From assembly GCF_006346315.1 (NCBI RefSeq), contig NZ_VDMR01000001.1:1364001-1428000 (forward strand): DNA of 64,000 bases, in the 5' to 3' direction. A program made the position numbers and the translations under genes. The notes below the pieces were generated by a model. That model ran no database searches. It was not told the origin of the DNA and worked only from the letters and a program-made list of their open reading frames with translations. Positions within the stretch are counted from its first letter, which is position 1, and each line of letters opens with the position of its first letter. The DNA comes from Nocardioides litoris. GTDB taxonomy: Bacteria; Actinomycetota; Actinomycetes; Propionibacteriales; Nocardioidaceae. Shown piece by piece: positions 47,545 through 56,938 of this stretch.

Positions 47545-48033
47545 GTGACCCAAGGCGTCCACTATCGAGCCCTGGTTGCCGATCGGCTTGCTGCCGAGCA
47601 AGACAGGCGGAAACGACTCGACGATCGCTCATCCGCGGTCACCACAGGTTCCGCGGCGTTGCTCTCGCTGATCGTTGCGTTGATCGCCCTTGTGAAGGGC
47701 AACGAGTTCCAAGTAGGTGCCACGGTTGGCGTCTTCGTGGTGATCTCGGTGATCGCGTTCGCGTTCGCAAGCGGCTTCGCGATGACGGCAGGAATGTTGC
47801 GCCTTTACAAGGTCCCGACCGCCAACACCTTCAAGACCATGCTGGGAACGAGATGGACGGACTCCGAACCGTCTCAGTTACTTGCTTGCGCATGGATGGA
47901 TCTCGACACGTTGCTCTCAACGCGAGAGGTCAACAACGCCAAAGCGTGGTGGCTCGACCTGGCGCTGAGAGTCCAACTTGGGGCCTTCGTTTCGCTGTCT
48001 CTTGCTGCCGTCGTTGCCGTAGTCGACCCCTGA
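47545..48033 (+). CDS. Three-helix membrane protein with N-terminal coiled region
   Basis: The 162-residue protein has about 35 charged residues (LVADRLAAEQDRRKRLDDRS), two adjacent TM helices (GSAALLSLIVALIALV and GVFVVISVIAFAFASGF), a soluble segment with VNNAKAWWLDLALRVQ, and a final TM helix. This layout (charged helix, helical hairpin near the N-terminus, C-terminal helix) recalls membrane proteins associated with bacterial defence loci, but no named domain can be assigned with certainty. GTG at 47545. Cotranscribed with microprotein B. Confidence 0.7.
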   Translation: MTQGVHYRALVADRLAAEQDRRKRLDDRSSAVTTGSAALLSLIVALIALVKGNEFQVGATVGVFVVISVIAFAFASGFAMTAGMLRLYKVPTANTFKTMLGTRWTDSEPSQLLACAWMDLDTLLSTREVNNAKAWWLDLALRVQLGAFVSLSLAAVVAVVDP

Positions 48034-48046
48034 GGGCGGTGACGGG

Positions 48047-49123
48047 TCATGGCCCGTTCGGTGGCTCTTCGTCTTCATGGCCGATGGTGCTCGACGGGGC
48101 AGCCATGCCGCGGAGAATCACTGCCTGATCCAACATCTCCGCGACCTCTGACCGATCAGTCCAGGGCTTCGACGCGAGGTGCGGGTACCAATCATTCTCG
48201 TCGAGTCGACTGTAGAGGACCTGATAGGGCCGATCTGTCGATGTGGCTTCCCAGTCGCTCAGGAGCCACGCCGAGCCGACGAGTTGAACCGCATTTGCGA
48301 TCCATCCTCCGTTGGCCTTCAGGTCGACTCCGGCGAGCAGGACGTCCACGATCCCGTTGATTGCGGACGCAAACTCCCATTGCTCGGTACCTGGCCACAG
48401 ATCGGTCGGGCGTACCTCTGCTGCCAGGCGCAGCACCACGTCTGCCAGTGACTCCGTCGGTTGCCACCGAGTCGTAAAGGCGCTGGGCTCCCAGCGCGTA
48501 TCCAGACTCACTGTCAGCGCATCTTCCAGTCGCTGGATGCGCAGGTAGAAGTCGGTCAGCAGGGTTGCGGCTCTGACGCCCAGGGGGCTTAGCAGTCCCA
48601 GTTCATCGGCGGCGTCGAGCGCATCGCGGACGTTGTTGTAGGAGGCATCCGTGCGGACAGCCACGATGCGAGCACGGGTCTCATCCTCTTGCGTGCGAAG
48701 GGCCAAAGTCACCCGGTCCTGGACCTCTGCAATGGACTGCTGGAGCAACTCCTCGAGACCGGTTTCGCTAATGGGCCCGATCTCTTCCAGTGCGGTCCGT
48801 CCGGCGCCTTCGCGAGACTGCTTCCAACCCTCTAGGTCTGGAATCGAGTAACGCTCCGGATGCCGCTTGTCCACGAGTTCGTGGTGCGGCTTGCAGAGGA
48901 GTATGAGGTTGGCAAACGACCTTCGCTGGTCGTCTGTCATGTCCTCGACGTATCGAACCCCAGGGTTGGCGTCGCGGATGTGCGCGATCTGATAGTCGAT
49001 GAACGGCTCGTCACCAATGAACCGGATGACCTGGACTTCGCAGGCGGGGTAGTAGCACCGAGCCCGCGACAGTGCAGCGAGCGCGGCTCGGGTGCCCGCT
49101 GAATAGGCTCGTGGTCCTGGCAT
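48047..49123 (-). CDS. HNH endonuclease-domain protein
   Basis: The 358-residue protein has an N-terminal HNH nuclease core: Cys23 and Cys28 (CYYPAC), His48 in YQIAHIRDANPG, Asn72 in FANLILLCKPHHELVD with Cys77 and His80-His81. This is a complete HNH with its zinc knuckle. The remaining 250 residues are mostly helical and unassigned (ESLADVVLRLAAEV, NGIVDVLLAGVDL) and may sense or target. It is convergent with the membrane protein, 13 bp apart. Position in a genomic island fits a restriction or abortive-infection nuclease, but this is inference. Confidence 0.8.
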   Translation of the reverse strand: MPGPRAYSAGTRAALAALSRARCYYPACEVQVIRFIGDEPFIDYQIAHIRDANPGVRYVEDMTDDQRRSFANLILLCKPHHELVDKRHPERYSIPDLEGWKQSREGAGRTALEEIGPISETGLEELLQQSIAEVQDRVTLALRTQEDETRARIVAVRTDASYNNVRDALDAADELGLLSPLGVRAATLLTDFYLRIQRLEDALTVSLDTRWEPSAFTTRWQPTESLADVVLRLAAEVRPTDLWPGTEQWEFASAINGIVDVLLAGVDLKANGGWIANAVQLVGSAWLLSDWEATSTDRPYQVLYSRLDENDWYPHLASKPWTDRSEVAEMLDQAVILRGMAAPSSTIGHEDEEPPNGP

Positions 49124-49127
49124 CAGA

Positions 49128-49403
49128 TCAGCCTGGCATGACTTCGAAGATCAGTGGGACTGACCGTAGTGTGCCCGGCGCGTCGCCTGAGTGCACTTCA
49201 CGCGCCAAGTACCCGAAGTTGGCCGGCGTGCCGAGCACGAGGCCGTCGGCGGCGAGCACGTCGGCGGCCCGGCAGTCCAGGGCCTCGCGGACCACCACCT
49301 CGACGCCCTCGATCGCGTCGTCGCGGGCTCCGGCGACCACGGCGTCGGCCAGCGACCGGACGGCCGGGGTCGGCGCGTGGTGGACGACGAGGAGGCGGGG
49401 CAC
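49128..49403 (-). pseudogene. Stranded native 5' end of the flavodoxin-family gene
   Basis: It begins MPRLLVVHHAPTPAVRSLAD and runs through LGTPANFGYL in high-GC host codons, then departs from the family at 49209-49220 and ends in unrelated residues. The hybrid gene at 44968-45459 has a parallel 5' end and the continuation MSGAMNHFF that this copy has lost. It is therefore the displaced original start of that gene, still with its upstream region. Confidence 0.75.
49209..49220. repeat. Right putative island junction (att-like core)
   Basis: GTACCCGAAGTT matches 45265-45276 at 11 of 12 positions. To its right the sequence is host-like; to its left it is island DNA. Confidence 0.55.
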
Positions 49404-49507
49404 GGCACCGAGGCTAGGCCGGGAGCGGGGTCGGAGGTGAGGTCGGGCACACCCGTGCCCACCCGCGGGGTGAGGCTGCGACGACGGGATCGGGTGACCG
49501 TAGGGGC

Positions 49508-49651
49508 ATGGCGACGACGGCTGGAGACAGGCCCCTGGACGCCCGCGACCGACGCCGACCGAGCGACCTGCTCGGCGACGGGTGGGTCGCCAATGCGCTG
49601 CTGTGGGTCGGCCCGCTGCTGGCCTTCGTGGTGGTCCTGATCAAGGTCTGA
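49508..49651 (+). CDS. Small single-TM protein
   Basis: The 47-residue protein has a charged N-terminus (RPLDARDRRRPSDLL) and one C-terminal helix (ALLWVGPLLAFVVVLIKV). The ATG at 49508 is preceded by GTAGGGGC, a possible start signal. Its end overlaps the 3' end of the convergent DUF6328 gene by 11 bp. Codon use is host-like with GC-rich third positions, supporting coding. Function unknown. Confidence 0.5.
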   Translation: MATTAGDRPLDARDRRRPSDLLGDGWVANALLWVGPLLAFVVVLIKV

Positions 49652-50138
49652 GCGGCTCGTCCTGCTCGCTGTCCCCGCGGTGCAGGAGGGGCACGACGAC
49701 CCACAGCCCCAGCAGGAACGCCAGCCCGACGGCGAGCGCGACCAACGCCGGGGCGCGGCCGACCGTGACGTCGAAGACGAGGGACAGCACGCCCGAGACC
49801 GTCAGCGCGAGCAGGCCGAGCCCCACCCGGGCGGCCCGGTTGGCCGCCTCGACCAGCCACGGCCGCTGCCGCTGCCGGAAGAGCACCCGGTGGAAGGCCA
49901 CCGGCGCGACGAGGCAGCCGGTCGAGAGCACCGAGCAGCTGATGATGGCGAGGTAGACGCGGACCTGCGCCGCGCTCAGCTCGTCGTACCGGGTGGAGAA
50001 GGGCACGGTCAGCAGGAAGCCGGCCAGGATCTGCGAGCCGGTCTGGGTGACCCGGAGCTCCTGGAGCAGCTCGTTCCAGTTGCGGGTGATGCGGTCGCTC
50101 GCGGTCTCCGCGCCCGTCCCGGAGGGTCCGGCGGTCAT
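49641..50138 (-). CDS. DUF6328 family membrane protein
   Basis: The 165-residue, four-TM protein has a cytosolic N-terminus (RITRNWNELLQELRVTQTGSQ) leading into ILAGFLLTVPFSTRYDELS, the family hallmark, then three further hydrophobic helices. These proteins are widespread in actinobacteria and of unknown function. The ATG at 50138 is the only good start. Divergent from leuA. Confidence 0.8.
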   Translation of the reverse strand: MTAGPSGTGAETASDRITRNWNELLQELRVTQTGSQILAGFLLTVPFSTRYDELSAAQVRVYLAIISCSVLSTGCLVAPVAFHRVLFRQRQRPWLVEAANRAARVGLGLLALTVSGVLSLVFDVTVGRAPALVALAVGLAFLLGLWVVVPLLHRGDSEQDEPLRP

Positions 50139-50151
50139 GCCTCCACGTTAG

Positions 50152-52077
<1,926 letters not shown>

Positions 52078-52126
52078 GCCGGCCGAGGTGAGTCGTCCGG
52101 GGGGCACTGACCGCTACGCTCGCGCC

Positions 52127-53005
52127 GTGTTGGTCTCCGAGCGCATCGGCCAGTTCTTCCTCGACGGCGAGTCGGGCCGCGACCGCCTCGAGTACACCGA
52201 GTACGGCGGCGGCGACCGCTGGGTCGTGCTGCTGCACGGCCAGCTGATGCCGCGCCGCATGTGCCAGCCGCTCGCGCGGGCGCTGGCCGCCGAGGGCCTG
52301 CACGTCGTCACCCTCGACCTGCTGGGCCACGGCCGGTCCGACCGACCGGCCGACCCGCTCGGCTACTCCATGACCGCCTTCGGCGAGCAGGTCGTCGCCC
52401 TGCTCGACCACCTCGGCGCGCCCGCCGCGGTCGTCGGCGGCACCTCCCTGGGCGCCAACGTGTCCCTGGAGGTCGCCGCGATCGCGCCCGACCGGGTGCG
52501 CGGGCTGATCTGCGAGATGCCGGTCCTCGACAACGCCGTCGAGGCCGGCATCGTCGCGTTCGCGCCGCTGATGTTCGCCGCGCGGTTCCTGCCCTTCACC
52601 GTCGACGGCCTGCGGCGGGTGACCAAGCTGGTGCCCCGCGGCATCGTGCCCTTCTGGACCGGCATCGCCCTCGACACCCTCGGCCAGGAGTCCGCGTCCA
52701 TGGCCGCGGTCGTGCACGGCATCTTCTTCGGCCGGGTCGCGCCGTCGTCGAAGATGCGCAAGGCCATGACCGTGCCGGCGCTGGTCGTCGGTCACCCGGC
52801 CGACCCGATCCACCCCGCCGCCGACGCGGCGATGCTGGCCGCGGAGATGCCGCACGCGACGTTCGTGCGCGCGCACTCGATCCTGGAGTGGCGGGTGCGT
52901 CCCGAGCGGCTCAACGGTGAGGCCGCCCGCTTCGCGCTGCGCTGCTGGGACGCGCCCGCCGCGGGTCGCTCGCGGGCGCGGCGTACGCAGGGCTCGACCA
53001 GCTGA
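52127..53005 (+). CDS. Alpha/beta-fold hydrolase
   Basis: The 292-residue protein has LLHGQLMPRRM (oxyanion strand), DLLGHGRSDRP, nucleophile elbow GGTSLGAN (about 104-111), an acid in GHPADPIHP and a His near the C-terminus (RAHSILEWR). It is typical of haloperoxidase/epoxide-hydrolase-like enzymes. GTG starts 6 nt after TACGCT (52115-52120). It sits between leuA and recO, a common place for such a gene; substrate unknown. Confidence 0.82.
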   Translation: MLVSERIGQFFLDGESGRDRLEYTEYGGGDRWVVLLHGQLMPRRMCQPLARALAAEGLHVVTLDLLGHGRSDRPADPLGYSMTAFGEQVVALLDHLGAPAAVVGGTSLGANVSLEVAAIAPDRVRGLICEMPVLDNAVEAGIVAFAPLMFAARFLPFTVDGLRRVTKLVPRGIVPFWTGIALDTLGQESASMAAVVHGIFFGRVAPSSKMRKAMTVPALVVGHPADPIHPAADAAMLAAEMPHATFVRAHSILEWRVRPERLNGEAARFALRCWDAPAAGRSRARRTQGSTS

Positions 53006-53021
53006 GGGGGACAATGGTCCG

Positions 53022-53750
53022 GTGCCCCTCTACCGCGACGAGGCGGTCGTGCTGCGCACCCACAAGCTGGGGGAGGCCGACCGGATCATCACCCTGTTGA
53101 CCCGCCACCACGGCCGGGTGCGCGCCGTCGCCAAGGGCGTCCGGCGCACGACGTCGAAGTTCGGCTCGCGCCTCGAGCCGTTCACCCACGTCGACCTGCA
53201 GCTCGCCGAGGGCCGCAACCTCGACATCGTCACCCAGGCCGAGACCCGCTCGCTCTTCCACGCCGGGCTCGGCAGCGACTACGACCGCTACACCTCCGGC
53301 ACCGCCATGCTCGAGACCGCCGAGCGGCTGGCCACGGAGGAGAAGGAGCCGGCGACGCAGCAGTTCCTGCTGCTGGTGGGTGGGCTGCGGGCCATGACGA
53401 TGCCCGAGCGGTCGCCGCTGCAGGTCCTCGACTCCTACGTGCTGCGGTCGCTGGCCGTGGCCGGCTACGCGCCGTCCTTCGAGCACTGTGCGCGCTGCGG
53501 GCTCGAGGGCCCGCACCGGTGGTTCAACCCGGCCATGGGCGGCGTGCTGTGCGCGACCTGCCGGGTCCCCGGCTCGGCCGCGCCGGCGCCGGAGACGGTG
53601 CTGGTGCTCGGGTCGCTGCTCGCCGGCGACTGGGACGCCGTCGCGGCCACCGCCGACCGCCACCTCAAGGAGGCCTCCGGCCTGGTGGCGGCGTACCTGA
53701 CCTGGCACCTGGAGCGGCAGCTGCGCTCCTGGGAGCACATCGCCCGCTGA
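53022..53750 (+). CDS. recO: DNA repair protein RecO
   Basis: The 242-residue recombination mediator loads RecA with RecR. N-terminal OB fold (RDEAVVLRTHKLGEADRIIT), then a helical domain with a zinc-binding set CARCG and CATC (about 154-186). GTG start 6 nt after GACAAT; leaderless likely. It is followed by uppS, the standard actinobacterial order. Confidence 0.94.
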   Translation: MPLYRDEAVVLRTHKLGEADRIITLLTRHHGRVRAVAKGVRRTTSKFGSRLEPFTHVDLQLAEGRNLDIVTQAETRSLFHAGLGSDYDRYTSGTAMLETAERLATEEKEPATQQFLLLVGGLRAMTMPERSPLQVLDSYVLRSLAVAGYAPSFEHCARCGLEGPHRWFNPAMGGVLCATCRVPGSAAPAPETVLVLGSLLAGDWDAVAATADRHLKEASGLVAAYLTWHLERQLRSWEHIAR

Positions 53751-53780
53751 GCGAGCGGTGACCTTCCCTAGGGTGGGCGC

Positions 53781-54545
53781 GTGAAGCGCGCCGTCCGACC
53801 TCCCACGCCGCACCCCTCGGGCGCCCGGCCGCCGGCGATCCCGGCGGAGCTGGTGCCGAAGCACGTCGCCATCGTCATGGACGGCAACGGTCGCTGGGCC
53901 AAGCAGCGCGGCCTGCCCCGCACCCGCGGGCACGAGGAGGGCGAGTCGTCGTTGTTCGACGTCGTCGAGGGCGCCATCGAGATCGGGGTCAAGGCGGTCT
54001 CGGCGTACGCCTTCTCGACCGAGAACTGGACCCGCTCGCCCGACGAGGTCCGCTTCCTCATGGGCTTCAACCGCGACGTCATCCGCCGCCGCCGCGACGA
54101 GATGCACGAGCTCGGGGTGCGGGTGCGCTGGGCCGGCCGTGCCCCGCGGCTGTGGCGCTCGGTCGTCAAGGAGCTGCAGGTCGCCGAGGAGCTGACCCGC
54201 GACAACGACGTGCTGACCCTGACCATGTGCGTCAACTACGGCGGTCGCGCCGAGCTCGCCGACGCCGCCCGCTCCATCGCCCGCGAGGTCGCCGCCGGCC
54301 GGCTCAACCCCGACAAGGTCGACGAGAAGGTCTTCGCCCGCCACCTCTACGTCCCCGACCTCGCCGACGCCGACATGGTCTGGCGCACCTCGGGCGAGCA
54401 GCGCCTGTCCAACTTCGTGCTGTGGCAGGCGGCGTACGCCGAGATGGTCTTCACCGACGTCCTCTGGCCCGACGTCGACCGCCTCGCCCTCTGGCGCGCC
54501 ATCGAGACGTACGCCGAGCGCGACCGCCGCTACGGCAAGGCCTGA
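53781..54545 (+). CDS. uppS: Undecaprenyl/decaprenyl diphosphate synthase (cis-prenyltransferase)
   Basis: This 254-residue cis-prenyltransferase makes the lipid carrier for cell wall synthesis. The [12 protein letters not shown] motif (about 33-44) and the Z-prenyltransferase signatures [16 protein letters not shown] and [20 protein letters not shown] are present. GTG follows TAGGGT (53769-53774) by 6 nt. Chain length (C50 or C55) cannot be read from sequence. Confidence 0.95.
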   Translation: MKRAVRPPTPHPSGARPPAIPAELVPKHVAIVMDGNGRWAKQRGLPRTRGHEEGESSLFDVVEGAIEIGVKAVSAYAFSTENWTRSPDEVRFLMGFNRDVIRRRRDEMHELGVRVRWAGRAPRLWRSVVKELQVAEELTRDNDVLTLTMCVNYGGRAELADAARSIAREVAAGRLNPDKVDEKVFARHLYVPDLADADMVWRTSGEQRLSNFVLWQAAYAEMVFTDVLWPDVDRLALWRAIETYAERDRRYGKA

Positions 54546-54558
54546 CCCCCGCCGGCGG

Positions 54559-54955
54559 GCCTGCTCGGGCCGGGCGGCGGCGACTCCCTCACCGCTGGGC
54601 GCGCTCACCCGCCCGTATTCGGGCGGGGGAGTGCATCGCACGGTGAGTTGCATGCCGGGGGCCCGGCTGAGCCGGCGGCCGGGACTACCTCACCGCTGGG
54701 CGCACCTACCCGCCCGCATTGGGGCGGGGAAGTGCACCGGACGGTGAGTTGCATGCCGGGGGCCCGGCTGAGCCGGCGGCCGTGACTACCTCACCGCTGG
54801 GTGCACCTACCCGCCCGCATTGGGGCGGGGAAGTGCACCGGACGGTGAGTTGCCTGCCGGGGGCCTGGTCGGGCCGGCGGCCGCGACTCCCTTGCCGCCG
54901 GGCGAACTCTTCCGCCCGCATTCGGGCGGGGCAGGGCACCGGTCGGTGAGGTAGA
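54559..54955. repeat. Four-copy 101-bp tandem repeat with nested palindromes
   Basis: Units begin at 54583, 54684, 54785 and 54886, exactly 101 bp apart; the last is truncated and most diverged, and a partial unit end precedes the first. Each unit contains CTCACCG...CGGTGAG outer arms (54588-54594 with 54641-54647 in unit 1) enclosing a CCCGCCCG/CGGGCGGG 8-bp hairpin, then a GC-rich tail. Units 2 and 3 are nearly identical. The 588-bp gap between uppS and the zinc operon holds nothing else recognisable. Confidence 0.85.
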
Positions 54956-55133
54956 CCGCGCGGGGCGGCGGCGTACGGGGCACAGGCGCCCTGACCCCAC
55001 TCAGACCGGGCCACAGGGCGCACGGAGCGGCCGGGTGGGGCAGGTGCCGGACCCCGCGCCGTACCAGGCCGGCGGCAGCGAGGAGCGTGGTGCGCGGGGT
55101 CGGCACGGCCCACGCGGGCCGCGACCAGACCAG

Positions 55134-56144
55134 CTAGTGCTCGTCGTAGTGCGCGCCGTGCTTGGCGTGCCGGTGGCCGTCGTGGACGTAGTCGACGTGG
55201 TCGTCGTGGGGGACGGCGAGGTGGCCGCAGTCGGGGCCGTGGTCGTGCTCGCGGTGGTCGTGGTCGTCGCTGACCTCGTGGCCGAGGGGTTCGTCGGCGA
55301 AGGGGGCGACGCGGCGGGAGCGGTGGCGCAACCAGACGCCGACGGGCCAGGTGACGGCGAACATCGCGAGGGCGAGCAGCACGATGGAGGGGCCGGGGGC
55401 GACGTTGACGCGGTAGGAGGCGACGGCGGCGAGGGCGAGCCCGCCGACGGAGGCGACGAGGCCGAGGACCATGGCGCCGACGAGGGTGGCGCGGAAGGAG
55501 CGGCTGACCTGCTGCGCGGTGGCGACGGGCACGACCATGAGCGCGGAGACGAGCAGGAGCCCGACGGTGCGCATGGCCACGGTGACGGTGACGGCGGCCA
55601 GCACGGCGACGAGGAGGTTGTAGACGCGGACGTCGAGGCCGGCGACGCGGGCGAACTCGCGGTCGTGGGAGACCGCGAACAGCTGCGGCGCGAGCCCGAG
55701 GGCCACCACCACGACGACGGTGGCGAGGACCATGGTGACGATGACGTCGGAGATGCCGATGGTCAGCAGCGAGCCGAAGAGGTACTCCTGCAGCCGGCTG
55801 GCCGACTGCCCGCCGATGCCGGTGAGCAGCACGCCGCCCGCGAGCCCGCCGTAGAAGAGCAGCGCGAGGGCGACGTCGCCGTTGGTGTGGCCGCGCTCGC
55901 GGATGACCTCGATGGCGATGGCGCCGGCGGCGGCGACGAGCACGGCGGTCCAGGTGGGGGACCAGCCGGTGAGCAGGCCGATCGCGACGCCGGTGACGGC
56001 GACGTGGCCGATGCCGTCGCCCATGAGCGCGAGGCGGCGCTGCACGAGGTAGGTGCCGATGGCGGGGGCGGCGAGCCCGGTGAACAGCGCGGCGATGAGG
56101 GCACGCTGCATGAAGGGGAGCGAGAACAGCTCGGCGGGGCTCAC
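55134..56144 (-). CDS. znuB: Zinc/manganese ABC transporter permease (ZnuB-like)
   Basis: The 336-residue ABC-3 family permease has eight or nine hydrophobic helices (FTGLAAPAIGTYLVQRRLAL, GDGIGHVAVTGVAIG) and a C-terminal cytosolic tail of about 40 residues extraordinarily rich in His and Asp (DDHDHREHDHGPDCGH, HRHAKHGAHYDEH). The tail probably binds zinc near the exit side. GTG at 56144 overlaps the ATPase stop (GTGA). It is the last gene of the znuACB-type operon. Confidence 0.9.
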   Translation of the reverse strand: MSPAELFSLPFMQRALIAALFTGLAAPAIGTYLVQRRLALMGDGIGHVAVTGVAIGLLTGWSPTWTAVLVAAAGAIAIEVIRERGHTNGDVALALLFYGGLAGGVLLTGIGGQSASRLQEYLFGSLLTIGISDVIVTMVLATVVVVVALGLAPQLFAVSHDREFARVAGLDVRVYNLLVAVLAAVTVTVAMRTVGLLLVSALMVVPVATAQQVSRSFRATLVGAMVLGLVASVGGLALAAVASYRVNVAPGPSIVLLALAMFAVTWPVGVWLRHRSRRVAPFADEPLGHEVSDDHDHREHDHGPDCGHLAVPHDDHVDYVHDGHRHAKHGAHYDEH

Positions 56145-56938
56145 GGGCGGCGCCCCTCGGCAGGACCGCCGGCGAGGCCGTCGAGCGGGGCGGAGACGCG
56201 TAGGGCGTGGGCGCCCGCTCCGGCCCGGCGGTGGTGGTGGTCGTGGTGGCTGAGGTCCTGCTCGCGCAGCTCGCCGTCGTGCTCGATGCGGCCGTCGCGC
56301 ATGACGACGGCGCGGTCGACGAGCGGCGCGATCGGTCCGAGCTCGTGGGCGACGAGGACGACGGTGGCGCCGAGGTCCTTCAGCCCGCGCAGCGCGTCGG
56401 CGAGGGCGCGCTGGTTGAGGGCGTCGACGCCGGCGGTGGGCTCGTCGAGGAGGAACAGCTCGGGCTCGCCGGCCAGGGCCCGCGCGATGAGCACGCGCTG
56501 CTGCTGGCCGCCGGAGAGGGTGCCGACGCCGTCGCGGGCCCGGTCGGCGAGGCCGACGAGCTCGAGGGCGGAGGTGATGGCCCGGCGGTCGGCGGCCCCG
56601 AGCGGCCGCAGCAGCCGCCGTCGGGTGAGGCGGCCGGCAGAGACGGTCTCCCACACCGACGCCGGGACGCCGGACTCGGCCGAGCTGCGTTGCGGCACGA
56701 ACCCGACCCGTCGCCAGTCGCGGAACTCCGCCAGCGGGGTGCCGAACAGGGTGACCTGGCCGCGGCTGAGCGGGCGCAGCCCGGTCATGGCCCGGACCAG
56801 GGTGGACTTGCCGGACCCGTTGGGGCCCATCAGGGCCAGGAACTCACCGGGAGCGACGGTCAGGTCGATGCCGCGCAGCACCGGCCGGCCGCCGATGGCG
56901 ACCGCGCCGTCGGAGACCTCGACGGGGCTCAACCGCAT
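56141..56938 (-). CDS. znuC: Zinc/manganese ABC transporter ATPase (ZnuC-like)
   Basis: The 265-residue ABC ATPase has Walker A GPNGSGKST (about 38-46), Q-loop FVPQRSSAESG, signature LSGGQQQR, Walker B LFLLDEPTAGVD and H-loop VAHELG. The tail has a short His run (LSHHDHHHRR). It overlaps the binding-protein gene by 10 nt and the permease by 4, so all three are cotranslated. Powers import of Zn2+ captured by ZnuA. Confidence 0.9.
   Translation of the reverse strand: MRLSPVEVSDGAVAIGGRPVLRGIDLTVAPGEFLALMGPNGSGKSTLVRAMTGLRPLSRGQVTLFGTPLAEFRDWRRVGFVPQRSSAESGVPASVWETVSAGRLTRRRLLRPLGAADRRAITSALELVGLADRARDGVGTLSGGQQQRVLIARALAGEPELFLLDEPTAGVDALNQRALADALRGLKDLGATVVLVAHELGPIAPLVDRAVVMRDGRIEHDGELREQDLSHHDHHHRRAGAGAHALRVSAPLDGLAGGPAEGRRP

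Larger units (their letters stand above)
45265..49220. mobile_element. Low-GC genomic island inserted in a flavodoxin-family gene
   Basis: About 3.95 kb bounded by short direct repeats, carrying a replacement 5' end for the target gene at the left and leaving the displaced native 5' end at the right. A degraded third copy at 46921-46996 divides it into two modules. Codon use (TTG, GAT, AGT, CGA) and base composition differ from both flanks. No recombinase, transposase or plasmid gene is present, so how it moved is unknown. Confidence 0.75.

Noticed and set aside
46903..47601. Minus-strand frame of 232 codons across the microprotein region
   Set aside because: It is antisense to the two paralogous microproteins and has no coherent similarity except the short flavodoxin remnant at 46921-46996.
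47124..48033. Classical toxin-antitoxin module
   Set aside because: The microproteins do not resemble known antitoxins and the membrane protein is larger than typical holin-like toxins; no specific family could be supported.
45265..49220. Integrase or transposase within the island
   Set aside because: No frame shows tyrosine or serine recombinase or DDE motifs; the HNH protein is a nuclease without transposase features.
54559..54955. CRISPR array
   Set aside because: The repeats are 101 bp and contiguous with no unique spacers, and no cas genes are present.
54706..55113. Short frames within and beside the tandem repeat (for example PRPNAGG-type peptides)
   Set aside because: They are translations of the palindromic repeat, recur with each unit, and have no start signals.
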